Positions 44,297 to 57,200 of a DNA stretch of 64,000 nucleotides are shown here, piece after piece. Each line of letters starts with the position of its first letter. Position 1 is the first letter of the stretch. The notes under the pieces were generated by a model. That model did no database searches. It was not told where the DNA came from and saw only the letters and a program-made list of their open reading frames with translations. Source of the stretch: Panagrolaimus kolymaensis. Its lineage: Eukaryota > Nematoda > Chromadorea > Rhabditida > Panagrolaimidae. A program made the translations under genes and the position numbers. Location: the NCBI GenBank assembly GCA_028622995.1, contig JAJQJQ010000046.1, forward strand, positions 1,240,001 to 1,304,000, written 5' to 3'.

Positions 44297-44493
44297 TATT
44301 TCGTTGGCATTTTTGGAACCCAAGGTTGATGGTTTAAAGAATGAAAATTTTTGGGGTTTTTGGATGGGTTTTTTTTTGTTGTGGCTTCTTGAATGCTGAA
44401 TGAATAACTTCCTAAAGCCTTCATCATTATTATTCTCATCTAATTGAAGTTGAGGAATGGTAAAATGGTTTTCAAGTGTAGCAGAATAAGCTA
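44297..44493 (-). other. Isolated exon-like ORF with stop, unassigned
   Basis: On the minus strand, TTTTTCTAG precedes about 65 codons of non-repetitive sequence (TIPQLQLDENNNDEG and a basic HNKKKPIQKPQKF stretch) ending in TGA. It looks like a terminal exon, but I find no partner exon upstream. It could be a remnant or a spurious frame. Confidence 0.3.
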
Positions 44494-45264
44494 GAAAAAT
44501 AAAAATCAAGGTTTAATTTCAAAAAGGTTCATGAAAAAAATCAAAAAATAAAAATATTACATATTTTTTTCTTCTCGAGGAACTCAATTAACTTGCTTGC
44601 TATTGCAGTCGTTGTTTTTCAGCAATCAAAGAGATTTGTGAAATTTTTCACGACATTTTTAATTAATTTTTCTATAGCTTATTATGTTCTTTATTTTAAA
44701 AAATTATTGTGTTTTGTTTTTTATTGAGCCAATAACATACATTGCTTCCAAATTTTTTTTTACAAAATGCTATACTTTTATTAATATTGTATGTATTACA
44801 AATAATAATAATAACGTAAATTAAAAGATTTATAAAAAAACACGTTTTAATTATGCTACAAAAAAAATAGGAGGAAGAAGAAGGCTTCTTTTTTTGATAC
44901 AATTGGATGCGAAATTTAGATAAATATTTTTAGAATGTTTTTTTTTTGTTGTGTCAAAAAAAAGAAGATAAGTGCTTAAAATAATTTTTTTTTGTGAATG
45001 AATAAAGAAGGGATGAAAAAAAATTGTGAGTATGTGCTCGTTTTGTTGGTGTTGTTGGGGATAAAACCGGACTTTTGTTCCTATAAAAAACCCAACATAG
45101 ATTTTGTTAATGTTGGTGTTGCTGCTGTATTTGTTTCTATTTACAATTAAAATAAAAAGAGGAAAGGAGAAGAATATATTAAGATATTTTAAAAACAAAA
45201 AATATAATGCGAGAAATACTTTTTGATCTTTTTTCGGTATTTAATAACTTTTCTTTTTATTGAT

Positions 45265-48200
45265 TTATTCAAATTGTGATGGATGTGGATCATCAACTTG
45301 GAAAAAGATTGGTTCACGATGTTGTTTATCAACATCATCACTGATGGGGAATTTAACGGCAGGGAAATCAACCTGAAAATTTTTTCGGTGAAAATTAAGC
45401 TTGGATTAATTTTTGTTTGAATTTTTGTTGCTCCTCGTTGACTGTTATTTTTTTCTCTCACTAAACTTGGATGGATTACTTTACTTTATTTTTTTGTTTT
45501 ACAATGGAATCGGATTTGCTAAAAAAAACTAGATTGCTTACAAAAAAATAATACGATTCACATGACTGAAATTAACCTAAATTTTATGGGCAATAACTAA
45601 CTGATTGTAGGTAGTAGTAGTAGTATTAATCCAAAAAGAAGAAACAAAATTAATAGTTTTTGTTTTGTTAGATTCTTTAGTTAGTTAATTGCTAGAAGAA
45701 CGAACGCAAAGTATCTTAGAAGCACCAAAAAACTAAAACTAAGAGTTGCAATCAAAATACAAAAAAAATATCATTGATGGTAACAAAAGTTTTTATGGAT
45801 TCACTTTATCAAATTTTATTTATCATTTTTTACTAACCTCAATGGGTTCAGGTTCTTTTGCAACTGGAACAGGTGGTTCAGGTTCATCATTAACAGGTGA
45901 TTTTTCATCATGAATTTTTATTTCACCACTATGTTCATGTTGTTGTTCTAGTTCGCCTTGAATTTCTTTAATAGGTAAAATATTTAAATGTGATTCTTCA
46001 TTATTATCATTTGGTTGAATGGATGGTGGTCGTGGAATAGCTGCTGCTGAATCACCGGTGTTTGGTGGTGAACTTTCATGACTTAAATCATCTTCAGGTT
46101 GAATTTCAGCGAATGGAGTTTCAGATTCAAGTGAATTTTCAATTGCCCAAGATGGTAGAGGTTCAGACTATAAAAATATTTTGCGGATACTTTTCTTTTG
46201 TTTTCATAGCTTTATGCTTGCTTGGTTGCTTGTGTATGGAAAATAAAATAAAAACAGAAAAAGGTGGAAAACAAAAATTTGATAGGAAAGAATAAGAAGA
46301 AAACGTGGAGGAGGATTAAAAGAAAGTGAAAAAAAGATACTGTTAGCATTGCAAATTTGTAACGCAAAATAGAGTTTTCAAAAGTTTTGTTTTTGGAAAT
46401 AAATTGCCATTTTTGTTATTACCAAGACTTACAAAAAATTATCGTCTGTTCAAAATAACTATAATTTTTAACTTTATTTATTATTACTTTTCAGTATCTT
46501 CCTTTTCTTCTTGTAATCCCTGATAGAATATCACCACCACAGTTTGTGCAAAAACCCAATTCCCATAACCATTATAAGAATTTTAAAAAAATATTTTATT
46601 TCAAACTTTTGTTATTTATACAGAATCATTGATTAATGTAAGTAAAAAATTCGTTTAAAAAAAAGAGTGTATAGGTATTTTAAGCAAAAAATGTGACAGA
46701 ATAGAATTGAATATCTAACTCACAACCGAATCAATACTGATAGCAGGAAGAGGTTGAGAATTTTCCCATTTTTTAGGTTCTTCTGGTACACCATTGGGTG
46801 GAAGAGCATTGGGTTGAGGAATAAAATTACCACCAAAATGAAGTGGTACTGCTGCTGGTGGAGGAGGTGGAGGAGGAATGGGAAGATGTGGTTGTTGTTG
46901 TTGGGGTTGAATCTGAGAAAATAAGTTGGAAATAGGAGGGAAAAAATATGTTAGAGAAAAAAATACACACACAACACAAAAAATGAATTTTAGGAAAAAA
47001 AGGATCGAAGTTAAGAAAAGTTGTTTGGGAAAAATATTTAAAGGTTATGGTCAGTTAGAATTTTGAAAAATAAAATCCATTTTTTTGTTAGACTAAAAAA
47101 TAATTTCTTACTTATTTTTGCTTTCTTTGTTACCTAACTAAATGAATGATAGTAATCAAAATTTTGTTATTCCCCCATTATTAGCTTTTTTAATAATTTT
47201 TTTAAACATTTTTTTCTCGATTTTTTAAGAAAAACTAAATGACCATAGCCTTCTTTTCTTTTACATTAATAAATATCAGGGAAAGAAAGCTTACAAAATA
47301 GACAATTTAAAAAAAAGAAAGTCTCATCAAATTTACTTCTTTTTTTTTTACAATCACAAACTATTTTTAATAATAAAAATTAAAAAATGATTGGTGAACT
47401 TACAAATCCATTATTTCCTTCTTGATGATGAGTCCATCCTCGAGGACCTTCATTTGATTTAAAATCAAATGGTTTTTGATTATTCATTCTCCAACGATTG
47501 AGTTGTTCAAGAGTGGCTGGAGGTTCAATTTGAATTCGATCTTCTGGTGGAATGAAATTATTTCCATGTGGATGTGGGAACATATTCATTTCAGGTTGTG
47601 GTTGTTGTTGATCTTGTCGAGCTTGAAATTGATTGATGTTATGATTTGGGAAAAAAATAACTTGAGGTTGTTGTTGTTGGGGTTGTTGTTGGGGAAATTG
47701 GGGTTGTTGAATTTCATTCTGAATGAATGATTGAATTGGTAGTTGTTGTTGTTGTTGAGAAAATGGTGGGGATTGTGGCATAGGACCTTGTTGGAAAAAG
47801 AATGGAGTTTGAGGTCGTTGATGTTGTTGTTGCTGTTGCCACCAAAATGGACGTTGAGGGAAAAATGGAGTCTAAAAATTATCAAAAGTTTTAATTTTTT
47901 AATTGCTCTCATTATTCTTATAAAGTTTTACTATTTTCTGTTAAAACTTACATCGACGCGGTTGTTAGCAGTCCAATGATCGAAAGGCATTTGTTGTTGT
48001 TGTTGTTGCCAATTATTAAAGCCACGGAATCGTTCAGCTTGTTTGGGTTGTTCAAAATCTCCGCCGCTATAATCATCATCAAATCGGAAACCGCCTTGTT
48101 GTTGTTGTTGAAGAGCTTGAGGCATGGCCCATTCACCAAATCCATCCATATTTGAATCATCATTATTTTCATTTTGTTCATGTTGTTCCCGTTCTTGTTG

Positions 48201-51200
48201 CTGTTGGAATAAACGTTCACGAAGTTGTTGTTGAATTTGTTCGGGATCAACTTGAAGAACTGAAACTTGCATAGTTCCATCAAAACCCATTTCTTCTGCA
48301 TGCTTTTTAATTCCTTCTAAAAGTCTACGGAAGAATGCAAGTCGATCATTCATTGAAACGGATGATCCATCATTTTCTTGTGGTTGCTGTTGTTGTTGGG
48401 AATCTTTTTCAACTGATGAATCAATCATCATGGATGGTTTAGCTGTGGAAGTGGTGGTTGTATCAGCGAGAAGATTTTGTGGTACAATAGGTTGAGATTG
48501 TTGGAATTCTTGTTGACGACGAAGAGTATAAATTCTTTCGGCTGCATTAGCATAATCATAACCCATTTTATGTTTTAATTCAGCCCAACGAAGTCTAAAG
48601 AAATTTTCATCTCGTTGACGATTATATGCAATTTCGCTGAGGGTTAAAGCAAAGAGACCAATAAGGAATACAGCAAGCATGCAAACGAGAACACCTTTAT
48701 AACCTTTAGCTTTTTTAATAAAAATAGGTTGAGTTGTTTCAGGTCCCATTGGAATGGATGTTGCTCTACCTGCAGGAGCAGAATAACCAGGTGGTGGAGT
48801 ATCTGGTGATTTTTCAATTGGAGGCTTTTGATCGAGCCCTACCGTGAAGACTTTCATTCTTGGTGTTATCTAAAAAATTAAATATTGAAAGTCAAATTCA
48901 AAGTACGGTACAAAAACGCATGACAAGAAAGAAACATGGCAGTTAAAAAGGGTTCATTATGACTAATTTCACGCTTTAATTTAAAAATCATATTTTCCGA
49001 TGAAGTTAACCAATAAAAATAAAAAAGTGTGTAAAAAAGGAAAAAAAGATAATAATAAAATTTTGCAAAATATTTCTCATATCTTATTACTCTCATTGAT
49101 AGAATAATATTAACAAAATTTTGAAAAATAAAATAACAATATTTTCTACGGTAATTTGTAACTTCGACGTCATGGGTATTGCCAATACAAAAAGAAAGAA
49201 AAGTAATCAAGCAACAAAAAAAAGAGAATTATTGTTCAAATATTTGACGACAAAAAAAATCAAAGGGTTTTTCTCAGAAGACTCATACAGCTTCTGATGT
49301 TTTTTTAAGTAAGAAAGAAGAACTATGTGGAGAGAAAAAAAAGAAGTATCAACAAAAGAAAACTTCGATAAAAAAAAAACAGAAAGAAAAAATAAAGGAT
49401 GGCTTCTATACAATTAGGGTTTTTTTCCTTCATGTTTTCCCTCAGGCAATGGGATACTCCAAAAGCAAAAAAAAAAATCAAACAAGCAAGCAACGAAGAT
49501 GAAAAATAAAATAAAATACAGTTTCAGTATTTTTTTTTCTTCAAACCTTTCTTTCTCATTCTCGATTTTTGGTTTTTCTATTTCTTTCTAAAAAATAATT
49601 TTGAAGGAGGAACATTAAAAACATAAACGATCGAGAAATTTCATGAAATAAAAAAACTCCCCCTCCAAATTCGCCAACTAGTCTCTCTCACATTCTCCTT
49701 TTTCTTGGTCAAAAACAACTTTTTTTTTTCTTCGCCTCTTTTTGGGCTTGACAAAAAAAAAACTTTCCATCATCACCATTACCATTGGAGAAGGGAAAAA
49801 AAAGATTGGATTTTTTGTTCTTCTATGAAACTTCAAAAATAAAAAAAAATTTTAACGACAAATTTTAGAATTTTTATTTTTTTGAAGGACTTATTTTTTT
49901 TCTGTTCAAAAGTGGTTGGTTGGTTTCGAGATTATTATTTGACAGTTTACAAAGAAAAAGAACGAACGCAAAATAAAAATAAAAAGTTTGTTTCTTTTTG
50001 ACTCCGATTCGATTAAGTGTGAAAAATAAAATAATTCTCTTTCATATTTTTTTTTTGACAGAGGAGAGAGGCTATCGAAGTTGAGAAGAGATGGAGACGA
50101 CGACAAAAAAGGATTTTATTGGATTTAATATTAATATTAAAAAAAAGTTTGGATCACGAGGAAAAAGGAAGGAGAGTTTGATGGAAAAGATTACGTTTGA
50201 TGGAGTAAAAAGTTTTTGGAATTTAAACCTTGGAAACACCAAACAGCAAAAAAAAAACTTTGAAGACAGTATTCAAACCCGGCAATTTATTGCTCAAACA
50301 TCGTTACTGTCAATGAACGATAAAAAATCAAGAAATTAAAAAATGACGAAGCCGCAAAACTTTTTTCTTAATTTAATCAACAAAATAAACAGGAGAAAAT
50401 TAATGAAAGAAATCTTCTTTTTATTTTGATAAATAAAATAAAGAAAAGAAAATTCCAGATACATTTCAACTTTTTTTTTCGAATACCTTTTTTTCCTAAA
50501 TCAATAAATGTGAAGAAAAAAATAAATGCAGAAAGAAATTAGAGCGAGACTGGATTAAAATCAGCGAAAATAAAAATAAAAAATGGTAAAACAGCAGAAA
50601 CTTTTTTTTTGTATTTCACTCAAAAAAAATCAGCAACGCAGCAACCAAAACCGATGTATGCTTCTTGCATTTCATTGAACGAGAAAAACAACATCGTCCT
50701 CGTCGTTTTTTGTTTTGTTTTGTGGTAGAACCTTTATTTTTTTTTCTTGCGCAGCAAGCAACACTCGAAAAGTAAAATAAAAAGTAAAAGAAAGAAAGAA
50801 AAAACAAACAATCAAAAAAAAAGTTGAAAGAAAAAAATTATATTTGGTTTTAGTTTTTTTTTCAGCCACTTGAAAGTTGAGAAAAGCAAAGAAGAACGAA
50901 CGTGAAAACATAAAAAAAAGAAGAAGTGAGTTTTGGCGATGGTTATAAAAATCAAAACAATCTAAACTTATTGATAGTAACGTAAAATTTTGAATTATTG
51001 CTTAATTGTGTTTACTATCATTTCAAGAAGAGACTCATGCAATTTTACAAAAATATCGTTCATTTTTGATTACTCTCATTTGAGACAGTTACCAAAATTA
51101 GACAATACACTAATGTTTTGGTTTACCATACTCTTCTCAACTACGCCTGCTACTAAATTTTTGTAGTCAAAACCATTGACTACTTTTTTGAATTTTTTTC

Positions 51201-54200
51201 CTATATAAACTTTTCTCTTTTTATGGTCAAATATTTCCAACTAAAAATTTCGTATCTCCAAACTAGGTTGATTTCATTATTATTATTAGACCAGTTTTGT
51301 TATTTGTGGTCTGTGTGCTGCATTGCTAAATTTGAAAGTATTTTTTTTTCAACCCAAAATAACAAGGTCAAAAGAAAAAAAGTATTCACTAAAATGAAAT
51401 TTGAAAGTAGTCAGTCACATACATCAGCAGTTCTGCCTCTATGTTTTCGCCAAATTAAAAATGCTATACAAACGGAAATGTTAGGAAATTTTTTTAATGC
51501 AAAATGAATATGGTGATAGTAAATAAAAATATATGATTATTGTTTCATTTTAGTTGCTTTCAACAACAAGTGATAGCAATCAAATTTTGACAATACTTTG
51601 CTAAAACTTGATTACTTTACTTTCGCCGACAATAATCTTACTCCAAGAATATTTACAAATTCGTAATTACTATTTTTTTAAAACCAAACAAAATTTGACG
51701 AATGATTTGAAAAATTTCATTACCTCCAAACAACTTTATACTGTAACTAAGTACCAACTAACGCAAATTTTTTTTTGTAAATAAAAAAATCAAATCAACA
51801 TCCATCCATACTGGGTCCATTAATGACAGATAGAAAAAGAAAAAAAAACATCATTTTAACTGTCATTAAAACTTCCAATTTCAACCACAAAAAAATAAAT
51901 AATAAAAACCGGAATGCAGCAAAAATAAAAATCAAAAATAGAAGCAAGCGATTATAGTAAAAAAAAGTATTATAAACAAAAATTATTTTCAATCCAATGT
52001 TATTTTCTTATTTTTTCGAATAATAACCTCAATTTCAAAAATGCCTCCAATCGAATCGTTGTTATTATTATTTTTTAAATTTTTTTCGATTTAAGTTAGT
52101 TTTGAAAGTGAAAAAGTAAAATAATGACTGACCAAAAAAGAACTGCGGCGTTAAAAGCAAAAAAAAAAGAAAAAAATTCTGTCATCAAAGAAGCAATGAA
52201 GAAAAAAAAAGAAAAGTGAGAGACGACAGAAAATTATTTAATTACACTTTTTTTGTGTTAGAAAGGTTTAGAAAAAAAGAAAGAAAAAGAAGAAGAGGAA
52301 GTTAGTTGTTCCTTTAGAAGGAGAAAAGAAGGCAGAGAAGCTTTTATTTTCGAAGTGGTGAAAAATAAAAAAAGTGAAAGAAAGGTAAAACAACAAAGTA
52401 ATCTTCTTCTCCATTTTATTTTGCGACGATGGAATGGAAGAAAGATCAAACAATGCAAAAAAACATTTTTCTTTTTCTTTTTTGTGTCAATTCGAAAAAA
52501 ATGTTAGATGAAACAAAAAAAATTGTTTTGGAGTTTTTTCTTTGTTGCTGATGTCAACTCATCAACTTCTGACATTTCTTTCAAACTCAAAAAATTAGAC
52601 TAAAAAACATTGAGAGTAAATAACTTGAGTTTATTTAAATTTAAAAACATCAACTTTCAAAAAAGTTGGTTTAGACTTGATCTTAAAGCCATATTTATAA
52701 ACTCTGCGCCTGAAGCGGTTATTATTGAAGTCGTCGGTTTTGCTTCTTTTTTTGGTTAAAATATTACACAAGCCAAAACTTTTTGAAGCCAAAAACAAAA
52801 AATGGAAATAACAAAATTTGACGATTAAATGCCAAAATGCGATATTACTCTCATACGAAGATAGTAATGAAATTTGCAACATAGTATCGCAGAATTTTTA
52901 ATACTATCATTTAGAGATAAAAAACCATTTTTTTAATCCATGAGCCTCCTTTACAAAAATAAATGGTCATTAAAGAAGCGAGCAGCAATATAAAATCAAA
53001 TACAGCCAAGCCGAAGAAGCCGTGTCAGTAAATGATGAAAAGAAGTTTTTTTCTTCTTCAACATCCATAAAAAAATAAAAAAATCACCCTCTTTTTTTGT
53101 TGATTGTCTCCTCCTCTTTTCATATATATATTTTTTTATAATATTTTTCAAGTATCGCCTCCAAAAAAAAAAATACAGCAGCCATAAGCAATTCAATTCA
53201 GAACAACCAACAACAGCCTTCAAAAATATCTTTTTTCCATTTTTTTTTCTCACTTCAAAATCAAGTCTTCTCTCTTTCTTTCTCTCTTTTTTTTTACATA
53301 TTATTATTTCCATCTATGGAATGAGCAGAGGCTGAGGCTGAATGCAGCCAGCTACTGGATGGATGGATTGAAATGGAATGGAAAGACATACAGAGGTTTC
53401 AACTAACTAACGATGGGTCGAATAAAGAATGAGGTGAGGCGAGCTGATCCTTCTCTCTATCTCCATAAAGGATGAGAAGAGAGAAAAAAAAGTTTTTTTT
53501 CTGTAAAAAAAAGAAATATGGATTTCATACATATATGGATGGATCTTTCTCCTCTCTCCTCTTTACTTTTTTGGTCATGGATGGTGTGGCTGTTGATCGG
53601 GTGAGCTTTGTAAAAAAATTGACCAACCAACCAGAAAAAAAAAATAAAATAGTGGTAGCTTTGTGTTGTTTCTTCACAAACACACAACAACAAAAAAGTT
53701 TATAAATCGAAAAATAACAATCAAAAATTTCTAAAGCAATTTTTAATAACAAAGAAACTTAAAATTCTTTATATTTATTTTTTTTTTTGAATGGTCTTCA
53801 GGAGAAGAAAGCGGATACAGTATGTTTGTTAGGACCTTTGTTTCACCAAACGATTTTTTTTTTATTTATGTATTAAGAATTGAAAAAACAAAAAAGCTGT
53901 TTTTTCATGTCAAAAAATATTTTTTTAAAGACTGAAAAACAAAAACCATTTCATTAATCTTTCATTTTGAAAGTTTCTGTTTAAAGGATAAATACATAAA
54001 TGAAACAAACACGAAGAGAAAGAAAGAAAAAGAGAACGAAACTCTAAAAAAGGATTTTTAATCGTAAAATTAGTAAATAAAAAATATATCAAAGAATTGG
54101 AACAAATCCGGTGAAATATAAAGAAAGAAAAGATTTTAAAAGAAGATTGAGATTGCAATTTGCAAATAGAAAAAAGAAAAAATAAACTGAAATCCGTCGA

Positions 54201-57200
54201 AGTATTTACAACTTTTTGAAGAATTGGTGGAAACGTTGAGATAATTTATGAAAAATGATATAACACAAAATTAACAATGATTTGTAACAGTCGGTTACTA
54301 TCGTGGTTGAAGGAGGTTCAAGGAAGCCTGGTAAAAGCCAAATATTACTTTTTCTTTTCTTAATTTTTACAAAAAAAAACCGAGCAAAAAAATTATTCCA
54401 ATAAATAGGGTTTTTAATTTTAAACTTACTAACTAACTAAAAAACTTTCATTTCTTTAGCTTCCTTTTATTCTCAAAATCTTTATTTATTATTTGATCAC
54501 TGTTTGGACACAAACAACAATATTACCACTACCTCTCTTTCATTCATTTGCTTTAGGCAAACTTCTTCTTCTCCTCTTTGCTGAGTCATAGAAAAGACTG
54601 GAAAGCTTCATCATCATTTTTTTCTTCTTTTCCTTCCTATTTTTTTTTTACAAACAACAAAATCATTATCGTTGTTGGGGATTTCCAAACCTTTTTTTCT
54701 TTTCTTCGTTATCGACGATAAAAGATTAGTAAACTAAACTTAGTCATCATCCATTCATTCATTCTCCAAAGTCTCTTGTCACAGAGGCTTTCCTAAACAG
54801 AATTGATGGAAGCTAAAAGAAGAAGAAAAAAAATAGTCATGCAAATACATCACTCAAAAAAAAACCATCACTACCATTACCAAACAAACAACAACCGGTC
54901 AGCAGATTTTTTTTTTGCAAAAAGCTTTTTATTTTTTCACTGTAAATAATAAATCTTTCTTTGGTCAAAGAGAGAGAGAGAAAGAGAGCAGAAAACAGCT
55001 ATGTAAACATACAATTCAAGTTTTTTTATAATTCATCCTCATCATCAGCTTGCTTTCATCAATCCTATTAAAGTAGGAGATGCAATGAATGGCGTGGAGA
55101 TTTTTTTAACGAAAAAAAGCTTTTTGACCAGGAGGGTTTCAAATAAAAAAGATAAATAAATAAATAAATCAACGCAAACAAGACTAATATCAAAGGCTTT
55201 TATAATAAAATTATTATTTAACCGCCACTTGAACAAATACACAGAAATCAAAGCAAAGTGGTGTAACCTTTTTTTAGAATCAAAGTTTAGATAGCAAAAA
55301 AACGTAATTTATTGGGGAATTGAATAATTGCACAAAATTTTAGTCTTTCGAGAGACAAAAGTTGTAAAGAATCCGTGAACTTGATTGAAGAGAAAGTTTA
55401 TTTGCCATTCAAGTAAAAACTTGAATGGCGATTCCAAAATTTATTTAATTTTTTCTGACACATAAATGTATTCAGAAAGTAATACTAACCTTTTGGGTTT
55501 TAGTATTTAAAACGAAAAAAATAACTTTGGAAGAAGCTTTTGTAGTAAACAGTCATAAAAACCCAAAGTGATTTTTTATTGGCTGCCAGACGATAAAAGA
55601 AATGCACATTTTTAGCATTTTTTGGTTTGATAGTAAAAATAAAAAGGTTTCATCGAATCAAAGTTATAAATTTTTGTTAAAAAGCTTTTTAGAAAATGTT
55701 TTACCAAAATAATAATTTTCAAATTTGTAGATAGTAACAAAAGACAGCAACAATTTTCATAAAGTCATTACAATCACAACAACCACGATAGTTATTAGTT
55801 TTATGGACTTTCCTCAAAATTTTATTACTCTCAAACACCGACGACGATGGTAAATAAAAAATCATAAAATAGGACCAACTACCACATTTTTGATGATTAT
55901 TACTGTCACTAACTACTTTTTTAGACGTAAACATCTTTGATTCGAAAATTCAAGAAAAGAAAGAACTTCAAAATAAAATAAAACTTATAAATACAAAAAT
56001 TCAACTAAACTTTATATACGTTTTTTTTTGTTTGAAGAAAAGTTTGAATGAGAAAAATAAGAAGAAGATGTCGTCTTCTTCTTCACGATGATTGCAAAAA
56101 AACATACGTCAGCTGACTGATTTCTCCGTGGTGGTTGGTTAAATATATATGAACGCTCAGCAATACACAAATAAAGGCATTAACCATAAGGATGAGCAAC
56201 AAAAAAAAGAAGAAGGGAGAAGAAAAAAACCGGTAATGATCATTCATGGTCGTGATTTTTAAATGAAGGCCAAAGGCTGAAGATGAGCACCACCAACAAA
56301 AAAAAAGTATGGTTAATTTGGTTTTAGAAATTTACGTCAGAAAAATAAATAAATGGGTGTTTAGAAACAAAACTGGCATATTTCAAATGAAAAAGATTTA
56401 AAAAAATAAATAAATGGAAAAGATTTAAGAAAAGACATTAAAAAAAAGTAAGTAAAATTTCGAAAAAGTTAGGCAGAGAAATCAAATAATACATATTTTT
56501 TAAAAATGCGCTACTCTCAATTTTCCTAGCGGTATAAAGTTTTAGTTCCAAATCAAATATAAGCAAGCGATTAATGTCCATCCATCGAGATTATTAGTTT
56601 TTGTCACGCCTTTCATACCACCTTCACCTATCTCAATGAAGATATCTCTCATCTTCTTCTTTCGAGATTTGCTTTTTTCAATATAATGCGTTTTTACACT
56701 TGAGATTTATTTATTTATTTATTTATATTGGAAATAAAAATAGCCGAAGCCGCAGCAGCGTGAGACACGATTTTTTCTTTTCTTTCAAAACCAAATCAAT
56801 TACTCGAACAACAGTTTCAAGTTTCATTACTTTTTTAAGCTTTTGAATGTGTTTTTTCTTTCACACATTTTTTTTAAAGTTGAAGGATAGTAACAAACTT
56901 TTGTCAATTATTTCTTAAATTAATTTACTATCACTCATTTCGTTGAAAACAACAAAAAATTAAAACCGTAATTTATTTATTTTTTATTTACTCTCATGAA
57001 CCCCGAATTTAATAAGAAAAAACTATTTATTTGCTTACTCGATTCAAAATAATTAATAAAAAAACTAGCTGCTGTCAATCAGAATAAAAAAACGTAAAAA
57101 AATCAGTCAATTTTTTTCTTATTGATGGAGGTTGATGATTGTTTTACCCACACACAATTTTTTATTGACAAAGAATAAATATAATAAATACATCATTGGT

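Noticed and set aside
52258..52458. Minus-strand Ser/Phe-rich ORFs in the long intron
   Set aside because: They are complements of A-rich runs, without splice or domain support.
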